From Candidatus Thiodiazotropha sp. LNASS1 (GTDB taxonomy: Bacteria > Pseudomonadota > Gammaproteobacteria > Chromatiales > Chromatiaceae), in NCBI RefSeq assembly GCF_964212655.1, contig NZ_OZ156465.1, forward strand, positions 2,728,001 through 2,792,000: 64,000 bases of DNA, read 5' to 3'. The position numbers and the translations under genes are program-made. The notes under the pieces were generated by a model. It was not told the DNA's origin. It did no database searches and saw only the letters and a list, made by a program, of their open reading frames with translations. Below are positions 57,106 through 64,000 of the stretch, piece after piece (position 1 is the first letter of the stretch; the number at the start of each line of letters is the position of its first letter).

Positions 57106-58248
57106 CTACAGGAGCATGAATGCAGCTGCACCCGCAACCGCCAGCAGCCCCAAACCAAGAACGACCATTATAGGCAGTTTTGACTTCTGATGCTGACTCT
57201 CCAATGCCTGATGAGCCAGATGTTGGTCGAGCAGACTCTCCACCGTCTCGGTGGCCACGGAATTGGCAATTTCACCCGCCACCTGGGTAGCGGTCTCATG
57301 AACCTGAGCCTCGAGGGAGCCTTCCGTGATGACACGGATATGCTCGATCATGTCATTCTTTTCCGGAACCTGGTTCAGAATCCGTTGCTCCTGTTCCTGC
57401 AGGCGTAGAGAGATATCATCGTCCAACTCTTTCATCTGGCCATAGATACTGGCCTCGATCAGATCCCCGACAGTACGCTGATTGAGCTGCCTGACAAAGT
57501 CGTCCAGGTCCTGATTGACCTTTTGCACCACTGATTCGCGAAGCGCTTCGGTATCGACACTCTGCGGTTCTACTTCTTTCAAACCTCTCTCTACCACAGA
57601 GACGATCATTGGTTCGAGTTTGCTGTCAAGATAGGCCTGTACGGTACTTTCGATACGATCCGCGAGCGTCTCCGCAATGGCTTCTTCTGCTGCCTGACGG
57701 GCGGTTTTTTCCGCCGCTTGAAGTGCAACCTCTTTGGCGATACGCCGAACATCCTCATCCGATAGACCGCTTTGCATCACCACGACCTCTGCTGCAGGCT
57801 CCGCTGCCTCAGCAGCGCCTTCAGCCTTGATAGCCTGATCGGGCGGGGCCGCCTCTGAACTTACGGCAGCCTCTTGCTGGTGCTGTTCGATAAGGTCGAT
57901 GATCACGCCCAGACTCTCATCGGTCGGAGGCTTGGCCAGGATACCAAGAGCACCGTGCTCGACGGCGGCCTGGACATACTCATCCCCTTCATTGGCCGTA
58001 CACATAACCACCGGGGTATGGCTGAACCTGGGATCCTTTTTGATCTCGGTAATCGTCTCCAGACCGTCCATGCCATCCATCAGAAAGTCGACGAAAATAG
58101 CGTCAGGCGTCGACTCTTTCAGTCGCTCCAATGCCTCTTCACCCGACACCGCCATCTCAACGCCGTCAAAACCGCTTTTTTTCAGCATTCTACTGAGTAC
58201 AATGCGAGCGGATTTCGAATCATCGACTAAAAATGCTTGTTTTGACAC
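57106..58248 (-). CDS. Tail-anchored response regulator with coiled-coil linker
   Basis: 380 residues from a GTG (AAGGG at -13). An N-terminal receiver domain (about 1-120) is canonical: VDDSKSARIVLSRML, Asp54 in IFVDFLMDGMDG, Lys in GILAKPP. Then an Ala/Glu/Pro-rich linker (about 125-160) and a long acidic, Gln/Glu-rich helical region (about 165-350) with ERGLKEVEP and coiled-coil-like heptads. The extreme C-terminus is a single membrane helix (358-380, PIMVVLGLGLLAVAGAAAFMLL). No DNA-binding or enzymatic domain is present. It is alone, divergent from metH. Function unknown. Confidence 0.85.
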   Translation of the reverse strand: MSKQAFLVDDSKSARIVLSRMLKKSGFDGVEMAVSGEEALERLKESTPDAIFVDFLMDGMDGLETITEIKKDPRFSHTPVVMCTANEGDEYVQAAVEHGALGILAKPPTDESLGVIIDLIEQHQQEAAVSSEAAPPDQAIKAEGAAEAAEPAAEVVVMQSGLSDEDVRRIAKEVALQAAEKTARQAAEEAIAETLADRIESTVQAYLDSKLEPMIVSVVERGLKEVEPQSVDTEALRESVVQKVNQDLDDFVRQLNQRTVGDLIEASIYGQMKELDDDISLRLQEQEQRILNQVPEKNDMIEHIRVITEGSLEAQVHETATQVAGEIANSVATETVESLLDQHLAHQALESQHQKSKLPIMVVLGLGLLAVAGAAAFMLL

Positions 58249-58526
58249 GCTAAAAACCCTTCATCAGATCTGTTTTGCATTCTGTTTTACACGCTTCCCG
58301 AATACGGCAAGCGAAGCTATCACTGTGTCATTGCACCACATAAATCAACTCTTTGAAAAACAAAGAAAATTGTAATATTAGTTAAGCCCCCGAGGCCACC
58401 ATAGTCAAGGCGCTGTTTAATCCTGATCGATTACAAGTTTAGTACCATCCTGAAATAGATCACTCGCCTGCCTACCAGCAGCACCTTATAATTGGCGGCC
58501 GTTACAGTTAAAACCTGAGTAGCTTG

Positions 58527-61500
58527 ATGTCATCCGCAACCTCGAATACAGCCAATCACCCTATCGAATCTCTGCTTAAGCAGCGTATTCTCATCCTTGA
58601 CGGCGCCATGGGCACCATGATTCAGCGCCACAAACTCGATGAGCAGGATTACCGCGGAGAACGCTTTGCTGATTGGCCATGCGATTTAAAAGGTAATAAT
58701 GATCTGTTGGTGCTCTCTCAACCGGCGATAATCGGCTCGATTCACGAGGCCTATCTGGCAGCCGGAGCGGATATTCTCGAGACCAACAGCTTCGGGGCCA
58801 ATCGCATCTCTATGGCCGACTACCAAATGGAATCCCTGGCCTATGAGATGAGCGAAGCCAGTGCCCGCCTGGCCCGGGAGGCCGCTGACAAATACACAAG
58901 CTCAGACAAGCCGCGTTTCGTCGCCGGCGTACTCGGCCCCACCAATCGCACCGCCTCCATCTCACCCGATGTCAACGATGCCAGCCTGCGCAATATCACC
59001 TTCGATGCCCTGGTAGAGGCCTATACAGAAGCCGCCCGGGGTCTTATCGCGGGTGGCTGCGACCTGCTGCTGATCGAGACGGTATTCGACACCCTCAACG
59101 CGAAAGCGGCGGTCTTCGCCTGTGAACAGGTATTTGACGAGGACGCCATCCGTCTGCCGGTAATGATCTCCGGCACCATCACCGATCAATCCGGCCGCAC
59201 CCTTTCAGGTCAAACCACGGAGGCCTTCTACAACAGTCTGCAACACGCAAACCCCATCTCCATCGGTCTCAACTGTGCCCTTGGTCCCGATTTGCTGCGT
59301 CAATATGTGGAGGAGATGTCGCGTATCGCCGACACCCATGTCTCTGCCCATCCCAATGCCGGTCTACCCAACGAATTTGGCGAGTACGATCTGGATGCCC
59401 GGCAGATGGCAGATTATCTGGCCGAATGGGCGGACGCCGGTTTTCTGAATATCGTCGGCGGATGCTGTGGTACCACACCACAGCATATCCAGGCCATTGC
59501 TGAGACAATGGTTGGCAGAACGCCGCGTCAACTGCCGGTAATTGAAACACAGTGTCGTCTATCGGGGCTTGAACCGCTCAACATTGGTGCGGACTCCCTG
59601 TTTGTGAATATTGGCGAACGCGCCAATGTCACCGGTTCCGCGAAATTCAAGCGTTTGATCCTGAGTGAGGCCTACGATGAGGCGCTGGACGTCTGTCGCG
59701 AGCAAGTGGAGAACGGTGCACAGATCGTGGATATCAATATGGATGAGGCGATGCTAGACGGTGTCGCCGCCATGCGCCGCTTTCTCAACCTCTGTACCGG
59801 CGAACCCGAAATCGCCAAAGTACCGGTCATGATCGACTCATCCAAGTGGGAAATCATCGAGATCGGTCTGCAGTCCGTGCAGGGAAAACCCATCGTCAAC
59901 TCCATCTCACTGAAGGAAGGGGAGGAAGCCTTCCTGCGTCAGGCCCACTTATGCCGCCGTTATGGCGCCGCAGTGATCGTCATGGCCTTTGACGAAACAG
60001 GCCAGGCAGACACCCAGGCGCGTAAAATCGAGATATGTGCACGAGCCTATCATCTGTTGACTGGGCGTGTCGGTTTCCCGGCCGAGGATATTATTTTCGA
60101 TCCGAATATCTTCGCCATAGCCACTGGTATCGAGGAACACAACAACTATGGCGTCGACTTTATCGAGGCCGTACGCGAAATCAAACAGCGGTTGCCCCAC
60201 GCCCTGGTGTCAGGGGGCGTCTCCAATGTCTCTTTCTCATTTCGCGGCAACAATCCGGTGCGTGAAGCGATCCACGCCGTGTTTCTCTATCACGCTATCA
60301 AAGCGGGCATGGATATGGGAATCGTCAATGCGGGTCAGTTGGCGGTCTATGACGAGTTGCCGGCCGAACTTCGCGAAACGGTGGAATCAGTGGTGCTCAA
60401 CCGTGACCCGCAGGCGGGTGATCGTCTGGTGGAGCTGGCGCCCAAATACCAGGGCGATGGCAACGTGGTCGAAAACAAGGCGGATGCCGAATGGCGTGCC
60501 TGGCCGGTGAAAAAACGCCTCGAACATGCCCTGGTCAAGGGCATCACCGAATTCATCGAAAGTGACACCGAAGAGGCCCGGCAGCAGGCCAGGCAAACTT
60601 TGGAGGTGATTGAAGGACCCCTTATGGATGGCATGAATGTGGTCGGCGATCTGTTTGGTGTGGGCAAGATGTTCCTTCCGCAGGTGGTTAAGTCGGCCCG
60701 TGTGATGAAAAAAGCGGTCGCCTACCTGGAACCCTACCTGGAAGCGGAAAAGGCCGAGTGCGGGGTACAGAGCCAGGGCAAGATATTGATGGCTACCGTC
60801 AAGGGCGACGTCCACGATATCGGCAAGAACATAGTCGGCGTCGTGCTCCAGTGTAACAACTACGAGGTTGTGGATATCGGCGTCATGGTCCCAGCGGATA
60901 CCATTCTGCAAAAAGCCAGGGATGCGCAGGTCGACATCATCGGGCTCTCCGGCCTGATCACCCCGTCGCTGGACGAAATGGTCCATGTAGCCAAAGAGAT
61001 GCAGCGTCTTGGCATGTCTCAACCGCTGCTGATCGGTGGCGCCACAACGTCCATTGCCCATACGGCGGTCAAGATCGACCCGGAATATGACAACCCGGTG
61101 GTCTATGTGGCCGATGCCTCCCGTGCGGTTGGGGTAGCCTCCAACCTGCTGTCTACCGAGCATCGCGATAGCTATGCCGCCTCGCTACACGAGGAGTACG
61201 AAGCGGTACGGCAACGGCGTGCCGGTATCAACCAGTCGCGCAACCTGATCTCCATCGAAGATGCGAGGGCCAACCCGACCCCTATCGATTGGTCCCAATA
61301 CACACCGGCCCGCCCCAATCTCTGCAATCCCGACTTCGAGGTCCCTGAATTTGCACAAATCGTGCATCTGGACAAGGACAGGTCTGCCGGTAAACCATGC
61401 GCGACTTTGCTGGTGATGAAGCAGATCCCCCTTGCAGAGCTGACTGGCTATATCGACTGGACCTTCTTCTTCCATGCCTGGCAACTCAAGGGGCGCTATC

Positions 61501-62324
61501 CACAGATACTGGATGATGAGATGAAAGGCGAAGAGGCGAAAAAACTCTATGCCGATGCCCTGTCCATGCTTGAACGGGTAATTGACGAGGGATGGTTGCG
61601 CGCGGCGGCCGTTGTCGGCCTCTTTCCCGCCAACAGCCAGGGCGACGATATCCGTGTATACCGGGATGAGACACGAACCCAAACCCTCGCAACCCTGCAC
61701 AACCTGCGTAAACAGGGACGGCAACCTGTCGCTCCAGGTAAAAATGGACAGTACAACGAATCGCTGGCCGATTACATCGCACCGGAGAGGTGTGGAAAGG
61801 CCGACTACCTGGGCGCTTTCGCCTGCACCGCCGGTATCGGCATCGAGCGGAAAATCAGCGAGTTTGAAGAAGATCACGACGACTACCATGCCATCATGCT
61901 GAAGGCCCTTGCCGATCGTTTGGCCGAGGCCCTGGCGGAGTGGTTGCACGAACGTGTGCGAAAAGAGTATTGGGGTTATGCCAAAGAGGAGTCCCTGAGC
62001 AATCAACAGCTGATCGCAGAAGAGTATCGGGGCATCCGCCCCGCAATGGGGTATCCGGCCAGCCCGGACCATACGGAGAAAGAGGTGTTGTGGGAGCTTC
62101 TCTCCGTTGAAGGGCATACCGGCATCTGGCTCACGGAGAGTAAGGCGATGGTACCTACAGCGTCGGTCAGCGGCCTCTACTTCAGCCACCCCGATGCCCG
62201 CTACTTCGCAGTGGGCAAGCTGAATCGGGATCAGGTGAGTGATTATGCTCGCCGCAAGGGTCGTTCAGTGGCTGAAATGGAACGTTGGCTTGCGCCCAAT
62301 CTCGCCTATGAACCCGGAGAGTGA
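58527..62324 (+). CDS. metH: Cobalamin-dependent methionine synthase
   Basis: Transfers methyl from 5-methyl-THF to homocysteine via methylcobalamin. The ATG at 58527 gives 1,265 residues, full length; a TTG three bases earlier is possible. Order: homocysteine domain with zinc cysteines Cys250 (NCALGPD) and Cys313/314 (GGCCGTTP); pterin-binding domain (about 350-640); cobalamin domain with [14 protein letters not shown] (about 760) and [13 protein letters not shown]-terminal SAM activation domain (about 930-1265) with the [16 protein letters not shown] block. No B12 riboswitch is recognisable upstream. Confidence 0.96.
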   Translation: MSSATSNTANHPIESLLKQRILILDGAMGTMIQRHKLDEQDYRGERFADWPCDLKGNNDLLVLSQPAIIGSIHEAYLAAGADILETNSFGANRISMADYQMESLAYEMSEASARLAREAADKYTSSDKPRFVAGVLGPTNRTASISPDVNDASLRNITFDALVEAYTEAARGLIAGGCDLLLIETVFDTLNAKAAVFACEQVFDEDAIRLPVMISGTITDQSGRTLSGQTTEAFYNSLQHANPISIGLNCALGPDLLRQYVEEMSRIADTHVSAHPNAGLPNEFGEYDLDARQMADYLAEWADAGFLNIVGGCCGTTPQHIQAIAETMVGRTPRQLPVIETQCRLSGLEPLNIGADSLFVNIGERANVTGSAKFKRLILSEAYDEALDVCREQVENGAQIVDINMDEAMLDGVAAMRRFLNLCTGEPEIAKVPVMIDSSKWEIIEIGLQSVQGKPIVNSISLKEGEEAFLRQAHLCRRYGAAVIVMAFDETGQADTQARKIEICARAYHLLTGRVGFPAEDIIFDPNIFAIATGIEEHNNYGVDFIEAVREIKQRLPHALVSGGVSNVSFSFRGNNPVREAIHAVFLYHAIKAGMDMGIVNAGQLAVYDELPAELRETVESVVLNRDPQAGDRLVELAPKYQGDGNVVENKADAEWRAWPVKKRLEHALVKGITEFIESDTEEARQQARQTLEVIEGPLMDGMNVVGDLFGVGKMFLPQVVKSARVMKKAVAYLEPYLEAEKAECGVQSQGKILMATVKGDVHDIGKNIVGVVLQCNNYEVVDIGVMVPADTILQKARDAQVDIIGLSGLITPSLDEMVHVAKEMQRLGMSQPLLIGGATTSIAHTAVKIDPEYDNPVVYVADASRAVGVASNLLSTEHRDSYAASLHEEYEAVRQRRAGINQSRNLISIEDARANPTPIDWSQYTPARPNLCNPDFEVPEFAQIVHLDKDRSAGKPCATLLVMKQIPLAELTGYIDWTFFFHAWQLKGRYPQILDDEMKGEEAKKLYADALSMLERVIDEGWLRAAAVVGLFPANSQGDDIRVYRDETRTQTLATLHNLRKQGRQPVAPGKNGQYNESLADYIAPERCGKADYLGAFACTAGIGIERKISEFEEDHDDYHAIMLKALADRLAEALAEWLHERVRKEYWGYAKEESLSNQQLIAEEYRGIRPAMGYPASPDHTEKEVLWELLSVEGHTGIWLTESKAMVPTASVSGLYFSHPDARYFAVGKLNRDQVSDYARRKGRSVAEMERWLAPNLAYEPGE

Positions 62325-62345
62325 ATAGACTTCGCAGCAAATCCT

Positions 62346-62413
62346 ACATTCCATTCCATGCCGGATCCTTGAGACTCACCAATACACGATCCTGACACGG
62401 CCTGGAATGTTTT
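62346..62413 (+). terminator. Possible long-loop terminator after metH
   Basis: ACATTCCA (62346-62353) is exactly complementary to TGGAATGT (62403-62410), with an inner GGATC/GATCC pair, and TTT follows. The long distance between arms makes this weak; listed as the only candidate in the metH 3' region. Confidence 0.3.
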
Positions 62414-62433
62414 GCCTTGCCGGCCGCCTATGA

Positions 62434-62754
62434 TCAGGCGACATCGGCTACCGACGGTCCGCCGGCTTCATGCACAACCGGGGACCCCAGTTCGGCAAAA
62501 GAGAAGAGCTTGAAGGCGCGCTCGCCGTTGTAGTCGAGTACCCGCAGATCGTCACTTTCATGCAGATCGTTGGCTACCACATTAAAGTGGCCGCCGTAGC
62601 GCTTTTTGGCCAGATCATAGGGAACCTCATAGGCGAGAAACTTCTCGATGCCTTTGCTCACCAGTTTTTCCAATATCAGAGGGTCTTCTATGGAGGTGTG
62701 GGATGTGAGAATCATCAATGGACCGCTTCCGGTCATTAACATAAAGGTCTTCAT
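62434..62754 (-). CDS. Small cytosolic hypothetical protein
   Basis: 106 residues, with GGAGG close before the ATG. MKTFMLMTGSGPLMILTSHTSIEDPLILEKL, AYEVPYDLAKKRYGGHFNVVANDLH and LRVLDYNGERAFKLFSF read as a compact alpha/beta protein without signal peptide. I believe similar short cytosolic proteins of unknown function are conserved in sulfur-oxidising Gammaproteobacteria, but I cannot confirm it. Neighbours (metH, WHy lipoprotein) give no clue. Confidence 0.7.
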   Translation of the reverse strand: MKTFMLMTGSGPLMILTSHTSIEDPLILEKLVSKGIEKFLAYEVPYDLAKKRYGGHFNVVANDLHESDDLRVLDYNGERAFKLFSFAELGSPVVHEAGGPSVADVA

Positions 62755-62885
62755 GACTACCTCCCTCCCGCAGGGTTAAGGATTGAAGGTTTTCGTCTTT
62801 ACCTGCATTAATTTTAGCTCACTCCACAATATCCAGGTCAATCAGCGCGATTAACTCAATATCGAGTGGACAATGTTCCAATGCG

Positions 62886-63749
62886 CTACTTCAACTGGAT
62901 ATGGCCCTGTTTTTCCAGGGGGATCTTGAAACTCTTCAATAATTCCCGGGGACCGGATGCCAGAATTGAACCATTCAATTCATAGCGGATACCGGAGAGG
63001 CCCAGCAGTGCCGAATAGAGTCCCTTGCCGGCTTCGGCCAAATCGATGGTGAGGGGGATGCTCACCACACTGTTGCCGCCCTGTTCGATATCCACAGGTT
63101 GCCGGATCAAACCCTTGCCGATCGCCGCACCATTCAGCTTAAGATTATAATCCAGCTGCTGCAGCACCAGGGAGAAGCTGTTCGGATTCTCCACCCCGAG
63201 TTGCAGCAACACTTCGGCCTCATTCAGGGTAAGCCGCTTGACCGCCAAAGATTTGATACTGAAATCGGGTATTTTCGGTACTGGAAAATCACCAGAAAAA
63301 TTAACAGGGATGCGCAGGCTTCCGATCACCGGCATTTTGAAACCCAATCCCATATCCAGTTGATAGCTGGCCTGATCGGCCTTTCTCAGTTGCCGGTAGC
63401 TCTTCAGCAGCTGCTGGAAACCGAGCCGCAGCGGCACCTCTATACGGTTTGTGGTTTGAGCCGCCAGATTCACGCCCGCAGATTGTCTGCCCTTGAGAAA
63501 CGATTGTTCAAAGAGTTGCAGATCATAATCAAATTCAGCCAAATCAATGGAGAAGGCATTCGGGTTGTGAACATCCACATCGAACACCAGATCCACACCA
63601 TCGAAATCGAGACCGGTCAGCCTGATCCCCTCAACCTGAGCCGTAGGTTTACGGCCTTCCATAACCTGACCGACCTGCTGCAGGGAGGAACACCCCTGTA
63701 CAAGCCCTATCAAAAGACAGCAGATCAGTAACGGTACATACCTGGGCAT
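62886..63749 (-). CDS. WHy/LEA-type-2 lipoprotein with two repeats
   Basis: 287 residues beginning with a lipoprotein signal: LLIGLVQGC (Cys20). The mature protein has two WHy (LEA14-like) domains: about 35-150 (GIRLTGLDFDGVDLVFDVDVHNPNAFSIDL) and about 165-280 (LTLNEAEVLLQLGVENPNSFSLVLQQLDYNLKLNG). The recurring (H/E)NPN-(A/S)FS is typical. Such domains bind ligands or stabilise proteins; bacterial members are linked to desiccation or stress, with roles poorly defined. Anchored to the envelope. Confidence 0.85.
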   Translation of the reverse strand: MPRYVPLLICCLLIGLVQGCSSLQQVGQVMEGRKPTAQVEGIRLTGLDFDGVDLVFDVDVHNPNAFSIDLAEFDYDLQLFEQSFLKGRQSAGVNLAAQTTNRIEVPLRLGFQQLLKSYRQLRKADQASYQLDMGLGFKMPVIGSLRIPVNFSGDFPVPKIPDFSIKSLAVKRLTLNEAEVLLQLGVENPNSFSLVLQQLDYNLKLNGAAIGKGLIRQPVDIEQGGNSVVSIPLTIDLAEAGKGLYSALLGLSGIRYELNGSILASGPRELLKSFKIPLEKQGHIQLK

Positions 63750-63779
63750 TATCGGAAACTCCCGGCGTCCAGCGCCTTG

Positions 63780-64000
63780 TCAGGTTGAGATGCCCATCTT
63801 ACTCCTTGAAATAGCGTATTCCACCACACCGCCTTGGGTTGACAAACGTATTGCAAGAAGCGTCAGGGCCAGCAGCAGAGTCATGAGACCGGAGGCACCG
63901 CCGCCACCATAATCGTCACGATAACTATCCTCCAAAGGCAATACCGCCAGATCTCCATCCTCATATGGCCCATAATTCACCGCCAGCAGATCGTTATCGC
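63780..64000 (-). CDS. C-terminal end of a secreted protein with GlyGly-CTERM-like tail
   Basis: The frame is open to the window edge (about 72 visible residues, 5' end missing). It reads an acidic Asp/Tyr segment, then GGGGASGLMTLLLALTLLAIRL: a Gly-rich motif followed by one hydrophobic helix and Arg. This resembles the GlyGly-CTERM sorting signal recognised by rhombosortase on surface proteins, but about 20 residues follow the helix where usual signals end sooner. No rhombosortase gene is visible here. Confidence 0.5.
   Translation of the reverse strand, partial: DNDLLAVNYGPYEDGDLAVLPLEDSYRDDYGGGGASGLMTLLLALTLLAIRLSTQGGVVEYAISRSKMGIST

Noticed and set aside
58249-58526. Cobalamin or SAH riboswitch upstream of metH
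   Set aside because: The GAGGCC and GGCGCTG bits near 58390-58412 lack the rest of either consensus, and no convincing B12-box is present.

Overview
The window is a 64 kb, gene-dense stretch of bacterial chromosome that looks gammaproteobacterial. Supporting this are the murA-hisG-hisD-hisC order, the PhoB/Pst layout, feoABC under a Fur-like box, a PilJ-type chemoreceptor, oligopeptidase A, B12-dependent MetH and QmcA/NfeD. Nearly every gene resembles proteins of free-living or symbiotic Gammaproteobacteria. A chemolithotrophic or Chromatiales-like host is only an inference, because no diagnostic sulfur or carbon-fixation gene lies in the window. I saw no rRNA, tRNA, CRISPR array, prophage or transposase gene.

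Layout. 1-5.3 kb: end of murA, then hisG, hisD, hisC and a convergent fructosamine-kinase-like gene. 5.3-12.2 kb: an AT-rich intergenic region with a DnaA box, priA, an FG-GAP repeat lipoprotein and glycogen phosphorylase. 12.3-18.7 kb: one minus-strand phosphate regulon (phoB-pstS-pstC-pstA-pstB-phoU) with an attenuator between pstS and pstC. 18.8-23.3 kb: a PilZ protein, argS with a SPOR-domain protein, and a PilJ-type chemoreceptor. 23.7-27.4 kb: feoABC behind a Fur-like palindrome, and a methyltransferase. 27.6-31.2 kb: ClC channel/antiporter, PPK2 and an ICMT-like membrane protein. 31.3-36.1 kb: a His/Met-rich secreted protein, an MlaC-like protein, a receptor with no output domain, a YrdC/TsaC protein and a thioredoxin. 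36.2-39.1 kb: hemB, aroE and a gamma-carbonic anhydrase, separated by unusual repeats. 39.2-43.5 kb: LemA, a GIDE/EF-hand membrane protein, a CNP1-like protein and oligopeptidase A. 44.4-48.4 kb: ttcA, a CBS protein and an ArsB/NhaD permease in one operon, divergent from qmcA-nfeD. 48.6-52.9 kb: a signalling island of an HDOD regulator, a degenerate HD-GYP regulator and a heme-c-type histidine kinase. 53-57 kb: stress and repair genes. 57.1-64 kb: a tail-anchored response regulator, metH, a small hypothetical protein, a WHy-domain lipoprotein and the end of a surface protein.

Much of the window concerns phosphate and storage: high-affinity phosphate uptake under PhoB, polyphosphate-dependent nucleotide kinase PPK2 and glycogen phosphorylase. 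Iron uptake (Feo) and tetrapyrrole synthesis (HemB) sit alongside.

The least ordinary features are non-coding. Two heptanucleotide tandem arrays each begin with the stop codon of the upstream gene (murA and hemB). Two short elements (about 250 and 137 bp) are bounded by imperfect inverted arms that start with the same motif and look like members of a MITE-like family. The protein-level oddities are the 48.6-52.9 kb signalling island with degenerate regulators, the tail-anchored receiver protein, and the periplasmic-binding/PAS receptor without an effector domain.
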